Positions 1 through 5,678 of a stretch of DNA of 5,678 nt are shown here, piece after piece. The position numbers and the translations under genes are program-made. This DNA is from Pseudomonadota bacterium (GTDB taxonomy: Bacteria > Pseudomonadota > Alphaproteobacteria > Rhizobiales > Hyphomicrobiaceae), in the NCBI GenBank assembly GCA_021816505.1, contig JAKAXS010000206.1, positions 1-5,678 of the forward strand, read 5' to 3'. Under the pieces are notes generated by a model that saw only the letters and a list, made by a program, of their open reading frames with translations, ran no database searches and was not told the origin of the DNA. Each line of letters starts with the position of its first letter. Within the stretch, counting starts at the first letter, position 1.

Positions 1-1878
1 CGATGCCGCGTCTTCGTCTAGACTCATCGCGGCCTGGATGGTGGCCTCGAAAGTAAACGGACCGCAAACGCGAGTTATCTTGTCGTTCACCTCGGCTCGG
101 TCGACGAGAACCTCCATCTTCGGCTCTTCGTCATTGGCGATAGATTTTAGGGTAATGCGCGGGACAAGGCCGCCAACTTCTTCCCCCTTCTTGTTGCGTT
201 TGCGCTCGTAAATGAAGCCGCCCGCCGGTCCCTGCGCAGGGTTTTTTAGCCTGAACCACGGAAAGGTGCTCGTCAGCAGCCGCTGGCGCGCGAGGGCAAC
301 GGGCACGCGAGACGTGTCCACGGTAATCCAACGCCGCCCCCACATTTCCGCAACATATGCGGTTGTCCCCGAGCCGCAGGTGATGTCGAGCACCAGATCG
401 CCCGGCTCTGTGGTCATGTGCAAGCACCGCTCGATGACCTTCACTCCCGTCTGTACGACATAAACCTTGTCGTCAGTGAAATTGCCCGTGATTGTGTCCG
501 TCCAGATGTTGCCCACTTGTTGGAATGGGAAATCGTCCGAGAACCGTCGATATCTAATGCTGTTCTTAGCAACATGGATTCGTCCCGCTGCCGCCAAGCG
601 GTTCATTCCGTCGGGATAGTTTGCCTTCCAATGCGAGTTTGCACCCGGAAGATATTTTCGCCCCTCATACTCGAACGGCTGTGGTTCGGACGCAGCTCCT
701 TGCGACTGAAGGTCTCCAGGATTGTAGAACCGCGCGCCTTCGGGAGGCGATTCCTCGCCTCTGGCCTCTGCGGCGGTTACGCCTCGGTACGACCCGTCAG
801 GCGTTAGAACCCATCGTGCGTTCCCCTTGCCGAGCTCTACCGGCTGCGGCTGAAAAACCTTGTTGTATCGGACAAGGTCAGGGTTTTTCGCATACCAAAG
901 CAGGAAGTCGCCGACTGTTGGCAGCGTCGAGGATTCAAAACCCGACGTAGTCTGGAAACTTATCTGCGAAACAAAACCATTCGGGAAAACCTCGTCCAGC
1001 ACTTCGCGGACATGATGGATGTTGTCATCCGAAATCTGGACGAACAGGGACCCTGATTCTGTCAGAAGTTCTCTCGCCAAAGTTATGCGATCACGCAAAT
1101 AGGTGAGGTATGAGTGCAGACCCAGTTCCCAAGTATCGCGATACGCCTTGACCATTTCTGGCTCACGGATCATCTCGTCGTCTGAGCCGTGCGTAACGCG
1201 GTTCTTGCGCACAAATGGCTGGAAGTTCGATCCGAATTTCACGCCATAGGGCGGGTCGAAATAAATCATCTGCACTTGGCCGCCCATGCCCTCGTATTCC
1301 AGCAGGGAGTTCATTACCTGCAACGAGTCGCCGAGAATGAGGCGGTTCGTCCACGGTCCCTTGTGCTCATAGGCATCCAGCTTGTCGGCGACGTCCATGT
1401 TGGTATCGCCGAACAGGTCAAGGTTCGTGCCGAGCGCTTTGTGCGATTGCAGCGTTTCGAGGATCGCCTGCGTCGAGTGGCGTTCGTGAACAAACAGCGG
1501 CAGCGTTGGGACGGTGACCTGCTGCCGCTCGGCCTTGCCGGTCCAGTTCAGGAACGGTTTGGTCAGGCTACGAAGCCGGGCCACGCATTGGGAGAGCGAC
1601 GAGAAGCTCTCCCCGTTCCCTTGCCATACCTGTGGCGCGGCGAAGACCTTAGCTTCGCCCTTCTCGGCGGAGTCGGCAACGAGGGCGAGAAGCCATTCAG
1701 CAAAAGCGCGGTCGGCGCTTTCATCCCATGAGAGTTCGGGGGCGAGGCTGGAATCGTAGCGGTAGGTCTTCGGCGCTTTCTTGTTGGAGAACTGGGCTTC
1801 GACGCCCACATCGGGACGCTGCACTGATTCCTGGCCGTGCTTGTAAACCGATGTTCCTGAATTGTTATCCTGCGCCAT
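1..1878 (-). CDS. Large beta-class site-specific DNA methyltransferase, type III Mod-like (partial, C-terminus missing)
   Basis: Predicted S-adenosylmethionine-dependent DNA methyltransferase, probably N6-adenine. My reverse-strand translation is open from ATG 1878 to base 1, 626 codons with no stop, so the gene leaves the window. An N-terminal region of about 175 residues precedes the catalytic core. MIYFDPPYGVKF (204-215; DPPY at bases 1246-1257) is catalytic motif IV. SGSLFVQISDDNIH (275-288) fits the motif VI region. YVVQTGVKVIERCLHM (473-488) fits motif X, and VLDITCGSGTT (496-506; bases 361-393) is the cofactor-binding motif I, followed by RRWITVDTSR (515-524). DPPY before motif I is the beta-class permutation seen in type III Mod proteins. 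The likely target-recognition region is roughly 305-470 (bases 469-966). At least 85 residues follow the core and continue off the edge. An in-frame TGA sits directly before the ATG, so no earlier start is possible. N4-cytosine methylation, or a DISARM-type DrmMI role, cannot be excluded from motifs alone. Confidence 0.88.
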   Translation of the reverse strand, partial: MAQDNNSGTSVYKHGQESVQRPDVGVEAQFSNKKAPKTYRYDSSLAPELSWDESADRAFAEWLLALVADSAEKGEAKVFAAPQVWQGNGESFSSLSQCVARLRSLTKPFLNWTGKAERQQVTVPTLPLFVHERHSTQAILETLQSHKALGTNLDLFGDTNMDVADKLDAYEHKGPWTNRLILGDSLQVMNSLLEYEGMGGQVQMIYFDPPYGVKFGSNFQPFVRKNRVTHGSDDEMIREPEMVKAYRDTWELGLHSYLTYLRDRITLARELLTESGSLFVQISDDNIHHVREVLDEVFPNGFVSQISFQTTSGFESSTLPTVGDFLLWYAKNPDLVRYNKVFQPQPVELGKGNARWVLTPDGSYRGVTAAEARGEESPPEGARFYNPGDLQSQGAASEPQPFEYEGRKYLPGANSHWKANYPDGMNRLAAAGRIHVAKNSIRYRRFSDDFPFQQVGNIWTDTITGNFTDDKVYVVQTGVKVIERCLHMTTEPGDLVLDITCGSGTTAYVAEMWGRRWITVDTSRVPVALARQRLLTSTFPWFRLKNPAQGPAGGFIYERKRNKKGEEVGGLVPRITLKSIANDEEPKMEVLVDRAEVNDKITRVCGPFTFEATIQAAMSLDEDAAS

Positions 1879-1883
1879 TCATG

Positions 1884-1889
1884 TCCCCC
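1884..1889 (-). promoter_or_regulatory. Ribosome-binding site of the methyltransferase gene
   Basis: On the minus strand this reads GGGGGA, five bases before the ATG at 1878, inside the 18-base gap after the helicase stop codon. It is purine-rich but a weaker match to the Shine-Dalgarno consensus than the AGGAGG of the helicase gene. The gap is too short for a separate promoter or a terminator, so the methyltransferase is most likely translated from the same message. Confidence 0.65.
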
Positions 1890-1896
1890 AACGCTG

Positions 1897-3825
1897 TTAT
1901 GAGTTTTCACCGCTGTTCGTTGGCTCTGGCAAATTCATCTCTGCCAGAAAGCGCGACGGCGACTTACGATATCCTTGGTATTGCTCTGCACGGGTCAGCG
2001 TCAGAGTCCTTTTTGTCCGGGTAATTCCGACAAAGCAGTTGCGCCGCTCTTCCTCCAGCTCTGAAGGAGGCGCGCTCGCCTTCAGACTTTGCCACGACGG
2101 CAAGACCGACTCCGCCATACCCATGAGCCAAACGAAGTCGAACTCCAGCCCTTTCGCTGCGTGGATTGTGAGCAAGCGAACGGCAGTCGGATCAGCGGGC
2201 GGCTCCTTGGGCCGTAGCTTCATGCCCTGAAGCAATTCGTCGAGGTCAGGCTGACTTCCCTTCTCGGCGCGGATGGCGCGGGCCGCCGCATCCCAGGCGG
2301 CGCGATCTTCGCCAGCGTCACTGATACCGCCGTCAGGCGTCTCAGCTGTCGAGAGTAAGTACTGCATGGCCTCATTTGTCGTCTGCTGCCAGCTGGAGCG
2401 GGAACGGACGAGGCGCATCGCGAACGCGGACAGCTTCTGCGCCACATCGTTCTGGCTGGCGGCGGCGGACAGTGCCCAATGCTCAAGGTAGCCGGCTCCT
2501 GATGCGGCAGCTTCGGCGAGAAGGATGGCACTATCCAGCTCGATGCCGGCAATGCGGTTTGCGGCGGCGGTCATCGTCGTGAAAACCTGCCTGTCACCGG
2601 GGCGCAAGGCCAGGTCGAGGCAGCTCTGAAGCCAGACGAACTGCGGGGAGACAAACCGATCTCGCCGCGTCGCAATCGATGCCGCGACGCCGTGCGTCTT
2701 CAAGGCTTCAAGGACGGGCTGAAGAACAGCCCGGGTCCGACCAAGGATGGCTGTGTGGCCGCGCTCTGTGACCGGTAGGGCAGCGATCTCGGCCGCTATG
2801 CCTTCAGCCTCTTCGGACTCTGTCGAATAAACGCGCTGGAATATGGCCCCGCCACTATCGGGGATAGTCGACACGAGCTGTTCCTTGCCGGGTGTTCGGT
2901 CGGAATTGTGGGCGATCAGATTATTGGCGGCCTGCACAACCGGCGCGGGACACCGCCGATTCTCAACGAGCTGAATCAGGCTGGGGGAAAAATCCTCCCT
3001 GAAGCGAACGATTTGCTGGTAGCTCGCTCCCGCCCACTGGTAGATGATCTGGTCATCATCGGCGACGGCAAAGACGTTCTTGAAGTCATCGCCAGCAAAG
3101 AAGCGCACAAGCCGGTACTGGGCGGGTGTGGTGTCCTGAAACTCGTCGATTAGCCAATAGGGGTAAGACTGGCGGGTTCTCACGGCAACGGCCGGCACGG
3201 TGTGCGCAAGACGGCATGCGTCAAGGATCATGCCATTGAAATCGGTCGCGTTGTTATCACGCAAGGCTTTTTCATAGATTGCGTACACGCGCGCAGCACG
3301 TTCACCGGCCACGGTGTCGCGGAAATGACGTGACGTCTTCTCGGGGCTCACGAGACTGCTGCGCAGCTGATCGATCGACCGCAGCCACCTCGTGTCGTCC
3401 GGGGAGACAGGCTCTCCCTGCTTGGCGGCACTATCGAGTGCCTCGCGCAACAGTTCCCGCCTGTCGTCGTCCTGATCGTAGATGCCGAAGTCCGGTTTGA
3501 TTCCGATATGTGATCCGTGCTGGCGCAAAATCTGAGCGCAGAAGCTGTGGAATGTCCCGATAAAGGTACGATCGGTCAATCCGGGGACCAGAGCCTCCAC
3601 GCGGTCCCGCATCTCGTCTCCAGCCTTGGTCGTGAAGGTCAAAGCCAGAATGCGGAAATTCCGGTTCCGGGAGGAATCCAGTATTCGCGCGATCCGGGCC
3701 GTCAGGACCGTTGTCTTTCCGACGCCCGGACCAGCAAGGACGAGCGATGCACCTTCGCCCCACTCTGCAGCTTGCCGCTGCGTAGGGCTGAGGCGATCGA
3801 TGGCAGCGCGCAATGCGTCGGTCAC
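1897..3825 (-). CDS. gajB: UvrD/Rep-family SF1A DNA helicase, GajB-like
   Basis: Predicted ATP-dependent 3'-5' DNA helicase/translocase of 642 residues, partner of the OLD nuclease. All main superfamily 1A motifs are visible in order: Q-motif LSPTQRQAA (12-20); Walker A AGPGVGKT (31-38, bases 3712-3735); motif Ia LTFTTKAGDEM (62-72); FIGTFHSF (88-95); Walker B LIDEFQD (225-231, bases 3133-3153); motif III ADDDQIIYQWAGA (255-267), with Ala where UvrD usually has Gly; motif IV LVENRRCPAPVV (286-297); motif V TIHAAKGLEFDFV (553-565); and motif VI FVGITRTKRTLTLT (598-611). The stretch at about 395-540 is Ala-rich and probably helical, as expected for a compact 2B-side region. Start: GTG at 3825, overlapping the upstream TGA as GTGA, with AGGAGG six bases ahead. 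It is longer than the reference GajB of Bacillus cereus (about 494 residues) and closer to a full UvrD core. A housekeeping UvrD or PcrA is unlikely given the length, the operon and the nuclease neighbour. Confidence 0.9.
   Translation of the reverse strand: MTDALRAAIDRLSPTQRQAAEWGEGASLVLAGPGVGKTTVLTARIARILDSSRNRNFRILALTFTTKAGDEMRDRVEALVPGLTDRTFIGTFHSFCAQILRQHGSHIGIKPDFGIYDQDDDRRELLREALDSAAKQGEPVSPDDTRWLRSIDQLRSSLVSPEKTSRHFRDTVAGERAARVYAIYEKALRDNNATDFNGMILDACRLAHTVPAVAVRTRQSYPYWLIDEFQDTTPAQYRLVRFFAGDDFKNVFAVADDDQIIYQWAGASYQQIVRFREDFSPSLIQLVENRRCPAPVVQAANNLIAHNSDRTPGKEQLVSTIPDSGGAIFQRVYSTESEEAEGIAAEIAALPVTERGHTAILGRTRAVLQPVLEALKTHGVAASIATRRDRFVSPQFVWLQSCLDLALRPGDRQVFTTMTAAANRIAGIELDSAILLAEAAASGAGYLEHWALSAAASQNDVAQKLSAFAMRLVRSRSSWQQTTNEAMQYLLSTAETPDGGISDAGEDRAAWDAAARAIRAEKGSQPDLDELLQGMKLRPKEPPADPTAVRLLTIHAAKGLEFDFVWLMGMAESVLPSWQSLKASAPPSELEEERRNCFVGITRTKRTLTLTRAEQYQGYRKSPSRFLAEMNLPEPTNSGENS
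3822..3825 (-). other. Four-base stop/start overlap (GTGA) between nuclease and helicase genes
   Basis: On the minus strand GTG opens the helicase frame and TGA closes the nuclease frame within the same four bases. Such overlaps usually mark reinitiating or coupled translation of subunits made in related amounts. This supports a functional nuclease-helicase unit. Confidence 0.9.
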
Positions 3826-5678
3826 GGGCGGCCTCCTATCGTCCTGACGAGGTTCACAAACGGCGCGGGCATAGCCTCGGCGAGTGCCCGGTCGCTTGCA
3901 ACGCGCAGTGAGAGGGCTCCCATGTATCCCGTTTTGCGGTTCTTGAGGCGAGACCTCAGCTCTTCAAGTGGGCACGTGAGCGAGCTTCGGCTCCCGCTTG
4001 CTGCAAGGATATCTCGTAGCATTTGCTCGTGGCCGTCGGCCAAAAGCTGATCCTCCAGATCGTTCGGTACGGGGAGCGTTTCCAGGTGGCCGGCTAGGTC
4101 GGCTTCGAGATAGCCTCTATCGAGAAGCTGCTGCTTGAACTTTTCCGCCTCTTGATCCCCGTCGGTAATCATGTGCCAGGGGATACCGAACGCATCTGCC
4201 AAGGCCGGATAGATGCCAGCACTGCCGCTTTGCTGAAAGTCGATCACTGCGACGCCATGGGCGTCGAGCGGCACTCCCAACGCCCGGCCGATAGCATGCA
4301 CGAGCAGGTACTCGGTGACGCCTTCGACCAATATCCAGCGGCGCGCGAAAAATACTTCTCCGCGAACGCGCCTGCCATGAAAACCCAGCTCGGCCTCGTC
4401 TTCTGCTGTCGGGATAACGCGGCAGGAATGACGCAATGCTTGGATTTCGCCAACACGCTCGGCCTCGTCAGACTCGCCGCGATAACAGCGCGCAAGCCGG
4501 TCAGCCATCTCTGCGTCAAACCAAGAGCGGGCGGCAACCCGTCCGGTTGCCAGATCGCGCTCAAACGTCCGGCCGCCAGGACCGCGGACGAAGCCGTCTA
4601 GCGAAGCGTTCCACGGCAGGCCGGAAACAACGGTGCGCGGAAGCATCTTGATCTCAGTCCGACCGTTGCGAAGGCACACGAGCCGCAAATCGTGGAGCGG
4701 TACGTTCTGCACAAAATAGGGGGAGTGCGTCGTCATCAGCTTCTGGCCGGTCAGAGCTTGCGTGCGATCCCAAAGCGTGCGTGCCGCCTGCGGGTGCAGA
4801 TGGGCCTCCGGTTCTTCGATAGCGAATATCGCTTCGACGCCCGGCTGTTCCGCTTCGGCGAGTTGCTGGAGAACGGCTGCTTGGAATAGGAAGATGACAG
4901 CAAGGCTCTGAAGGCCCTGACCATGATGGCCAAGGGGAAGCCATGGTCGGAGATCCTCATTGCGCATGACGATGCCGGTGCGCTGAAGCATTTCTTCAAT
5001 GGCTAGCGGGAGCGTATTGAGCCGCGCCGCACCGGGACCATCGCCAATGGCGACCCGAGTTGCCTCACCGATCATGTTCGCTATGTCGGTAAGGCGCGGA
5101 TCAGCCGCGATGATCTTGGCGTCAAGCTCCGCCAGCACCTGGAGCGCTTCGGCTTCAAGCTCTTGCGGAATCCGCACGCTCCGAAGCAGCCTGCCCCAAT
5201 GACCTGAGCGCGGCGTAAATTCTCCGCTCGCGTCCCGCAAAGCCCCTAACCAAAACAGAGGCATATAGCCAAAGAAGCCCGTCAAATTAATCGAACGCCG
5301 CCGCTCGGGCAGCGGCTCGCCGGCAGCGTCCAGAAACTGCCAGGAGGGATCGAAGACCTCCTTGTCCGGATTCCACGCGCACGTTACCCGCAGCGTGAGA
5401 AGGTTGCGCCCATCAGCTTGCAAGACGATGATGTCTTCTAGCGCGGCCACCATGTCGGCGTCCCACTGGCTGGCCGCCTGCTCTTCCATCGTAAGCGTGA
5501 TACGAACGGGAGGGAGGGTGCGAGGGTCTCCGTCGGGATCAGGTTTGTGGACATCGTTCTCGGTGAAGCCCGTGCCACGCTGACCCCATCGGCGGGATAG
5601 TACGATGCGCACCGCATCGAGGATGGCTGTCTTGCCGGCGTTGTTCTGTCCAATGAAAATGGTCGTGTCGCCCAGCTC
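3822..5678 (-). CDS. gajA: OLD-family ATP-dependent endonuclease, GajA-like (partial, N-terminus missing)
   Basis: Predicted ATPase-controlled DNA endonuclease, the effector of a Gabija-type defence pair. The frame is open to the right edge, giving 618 visible residues; numbers count from the first complete codon at the edge. An N-terminal ABC-type ATPase shows Walker A GQNNAGKT (10-17, bases 5628-5651), a signature-like GHHGQGLQS (250-258), Walker B AIFAIEEPEAHLHP (283-296, bases 4791-4832) and an H-loop TTHSPYF (316-322). A C-terminal Toprim domain follows: ILVEGVTE (449-456, bases 4311-4334) with the ExxxE pair, ITDGD (504-508, bases 4155-4169) with the DxD pair, NDLEDQL (539-545), and the late Lys 582 in NRKTGYMG. 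This is the metal-binding set of class 2 OLD nucleases, so it looks active. Walker A normally sits about 30 residues from the start, so only about 20 residues should be missing. It overlaps the helicase by four bases. A stand-alone class 1 OLD protein is less likely because of the adjacent UvrD-like helicase. The family is clear; the Gabija label rests on the gene pairing. Confidence 0.9.
   Translation of the reverse strand, partial: ELGDTTIFIGQNNAGKTAILDAVRIVLSRRWGQRGTGFTENDVHKPDPDGDPRTLPPVRITLTMEEQAASQWDADMVAALEDIIVLQADGRNLLTLRVTCAWNPDKEVFDPSWQFLDAAGEPLPERRRSINLTGFFGYMPLFWLGALRDASGEFTPRSGHWGRLLRSVRIPQELEAEALQVLAELDAKIIAADPRLTDIANMIGEATRVAIGDGPGAARLNTLPLAIEEMLQRTGIVMRNEDLRPWLPLGHHGQGLQSLAVIFLFQAAVLQQLAEAEQPGVEAIFAIEEPEAHLHPQAARTLWDRTQALTGQKLMTTHSPYFVQNVPLHDLRLVCLRNGRTEIKMLPRTVVSGLPWNASLDGFVRGPGGRTFERDLATGRVAARSWFDAEMADRLARCYRGESDEAERVGEIQALRHSCRVIPTAEDEAELGFHGRRVRGEVFFARRWILVEGVTEYLLVHAIGRALGVPLDAHGVAVIDFQQSGSAGIYPALADAFGIPWHMITDGDQEAEKFKQQLLDRGYLEADLAGHLETLPVPNDLEDQLLADGHEQMLRDILAASGSRSSLTCPLEELRSRLKNRKTGYMGALSLRVASDRALAEAMPAPFVNLVRTIGGRP
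3832..3837 (-). promoter_or_regulatory. Ribosome-binding site of the helicase gene
   Basis: On the minus strand this reads AGGAGG, a perfect Shine-Dalgarno core, followed by six bases and then GTG at 3825. It lies inside the last codons of the nuclease gene. It decides the non-ATG start, which otherwise would rest only on frame openness, and fits translational coupling through the GTGA overlap. Confidence 0.85.

Noticed and set aside
1189..1731. 180-codon open frame on the plus strand
   Set aside because: It lies wholly antisense to the methyltransferase, whose catalytic DPPY motif is encoded on the other strand here. It has no recognisable domain and is the kind of shadow frame expected in G+C-rich coding DNA.
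1..1878. Left third of the window as a gene-poor or decayed region
   Set aside because: Reverse-strand translation gives one uninterrupted 626-codon frame with motifs IV, X and I in the correct beta-class order. It simply has no stop codon inside the window.
1866..1882. Alternative out-of-frame ATG at 1882 as the methyltransferase start
   Set aside because: It opens only Met-Asn-Gly-Ala-Gly before a TAA. The ATG at 1878 enters the long frame with the methyltransferase motifs.
1879..1896. Internal promoter or terminator between helicase and methyltransferase
   Set aside because: The gap is only 18 bases, too short for either, and no hairpin with a U-tract is visible.
1563..1910. 115-codon minus-strand frame spanning the helicase-methyltransferase junction
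   Set aside because: It is out of frame with both genes and Arg/Pro/Ser-rich, as frame-shifted reading of G+C-rich coding DNA gives. The methyltransferase frame explains the same bases with conserved family sequence.
3517..4050. 177-codon open frame on the plus strand
   Set aside because: It is antisense across the junction of the nuclease and helicase genes, including the helicase Walker A. It has a low-complexity, Arg/Ser-rich composition and no domain.
4152..4601. 149-codon open frame on the plus strand
   Set aside because: It is antisense to the Toprim domain of the nuclease, where the real motifs are read on the minus strand, and has no recognisable family features.

Overview
The window is almost entirely protein-coding on the minus strand. 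It holds one tightly packed operon that reads from the right edge to the left edge. Three genes are visible: a class 2 OLD-family ATPase/Toprim nuclease (GajA-like; its first few codons lie beyond the right edge), a UvrD/Rep-type superfamily 1 helicase (GajB-like, complete), and a large beta-class DNA methyltransferase related to type III Mod proteins (626 codons visible, running open off the left edge). The only non-coding DNA is an 18-base gap between the helicase and the methyltransferase. The window contains no RNA gene, CRISPR array, insertion sequence or terminator that I can support, and the operon promoter must lie to the right of the window.

Layout: the nuclease occupies 3822-5678 and ends in TGA. 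The helicase starts at GTG 3825, so the two overlap as GTGA, with a perfect AGGAGG six bases before the GTG. The helicase ends at 1897. The methyltransferase starts at ATG 1878, directly after an in-frame TGA and behind a GGGGGA ribosome-binding site, and is still open at base 1.

How the genes may work together: an OLD nuclease followed by a UvrD-like helicase is the composition of the Gabija anti-phage system (GajA plus GajB). Published GajA is a DNA nicking enzyme held in check by nucleotides, and GajB supports it by acting on DNA ends and hydrolysing nucleotides. The unusual point is a modification methyltransferase in the same transcription unit. It suggests either a methylation-guided Gabija, in which the methyltransferase marks self DNA, or a Gabija pair placed at the head of a type III-like restriction-modification operon whose restriction/helicase subunit lies past the left edge. 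The window cannot separate these two.

Organism: G+C is about 57-60 percent or higher by hand count. Codons favour G or C at the third position, and starts with good Shine-Dalgarno sites fit a proteobacterium, perhaps an alphaproteobacterium. This is a weak inference. The setting looks like a defence island.
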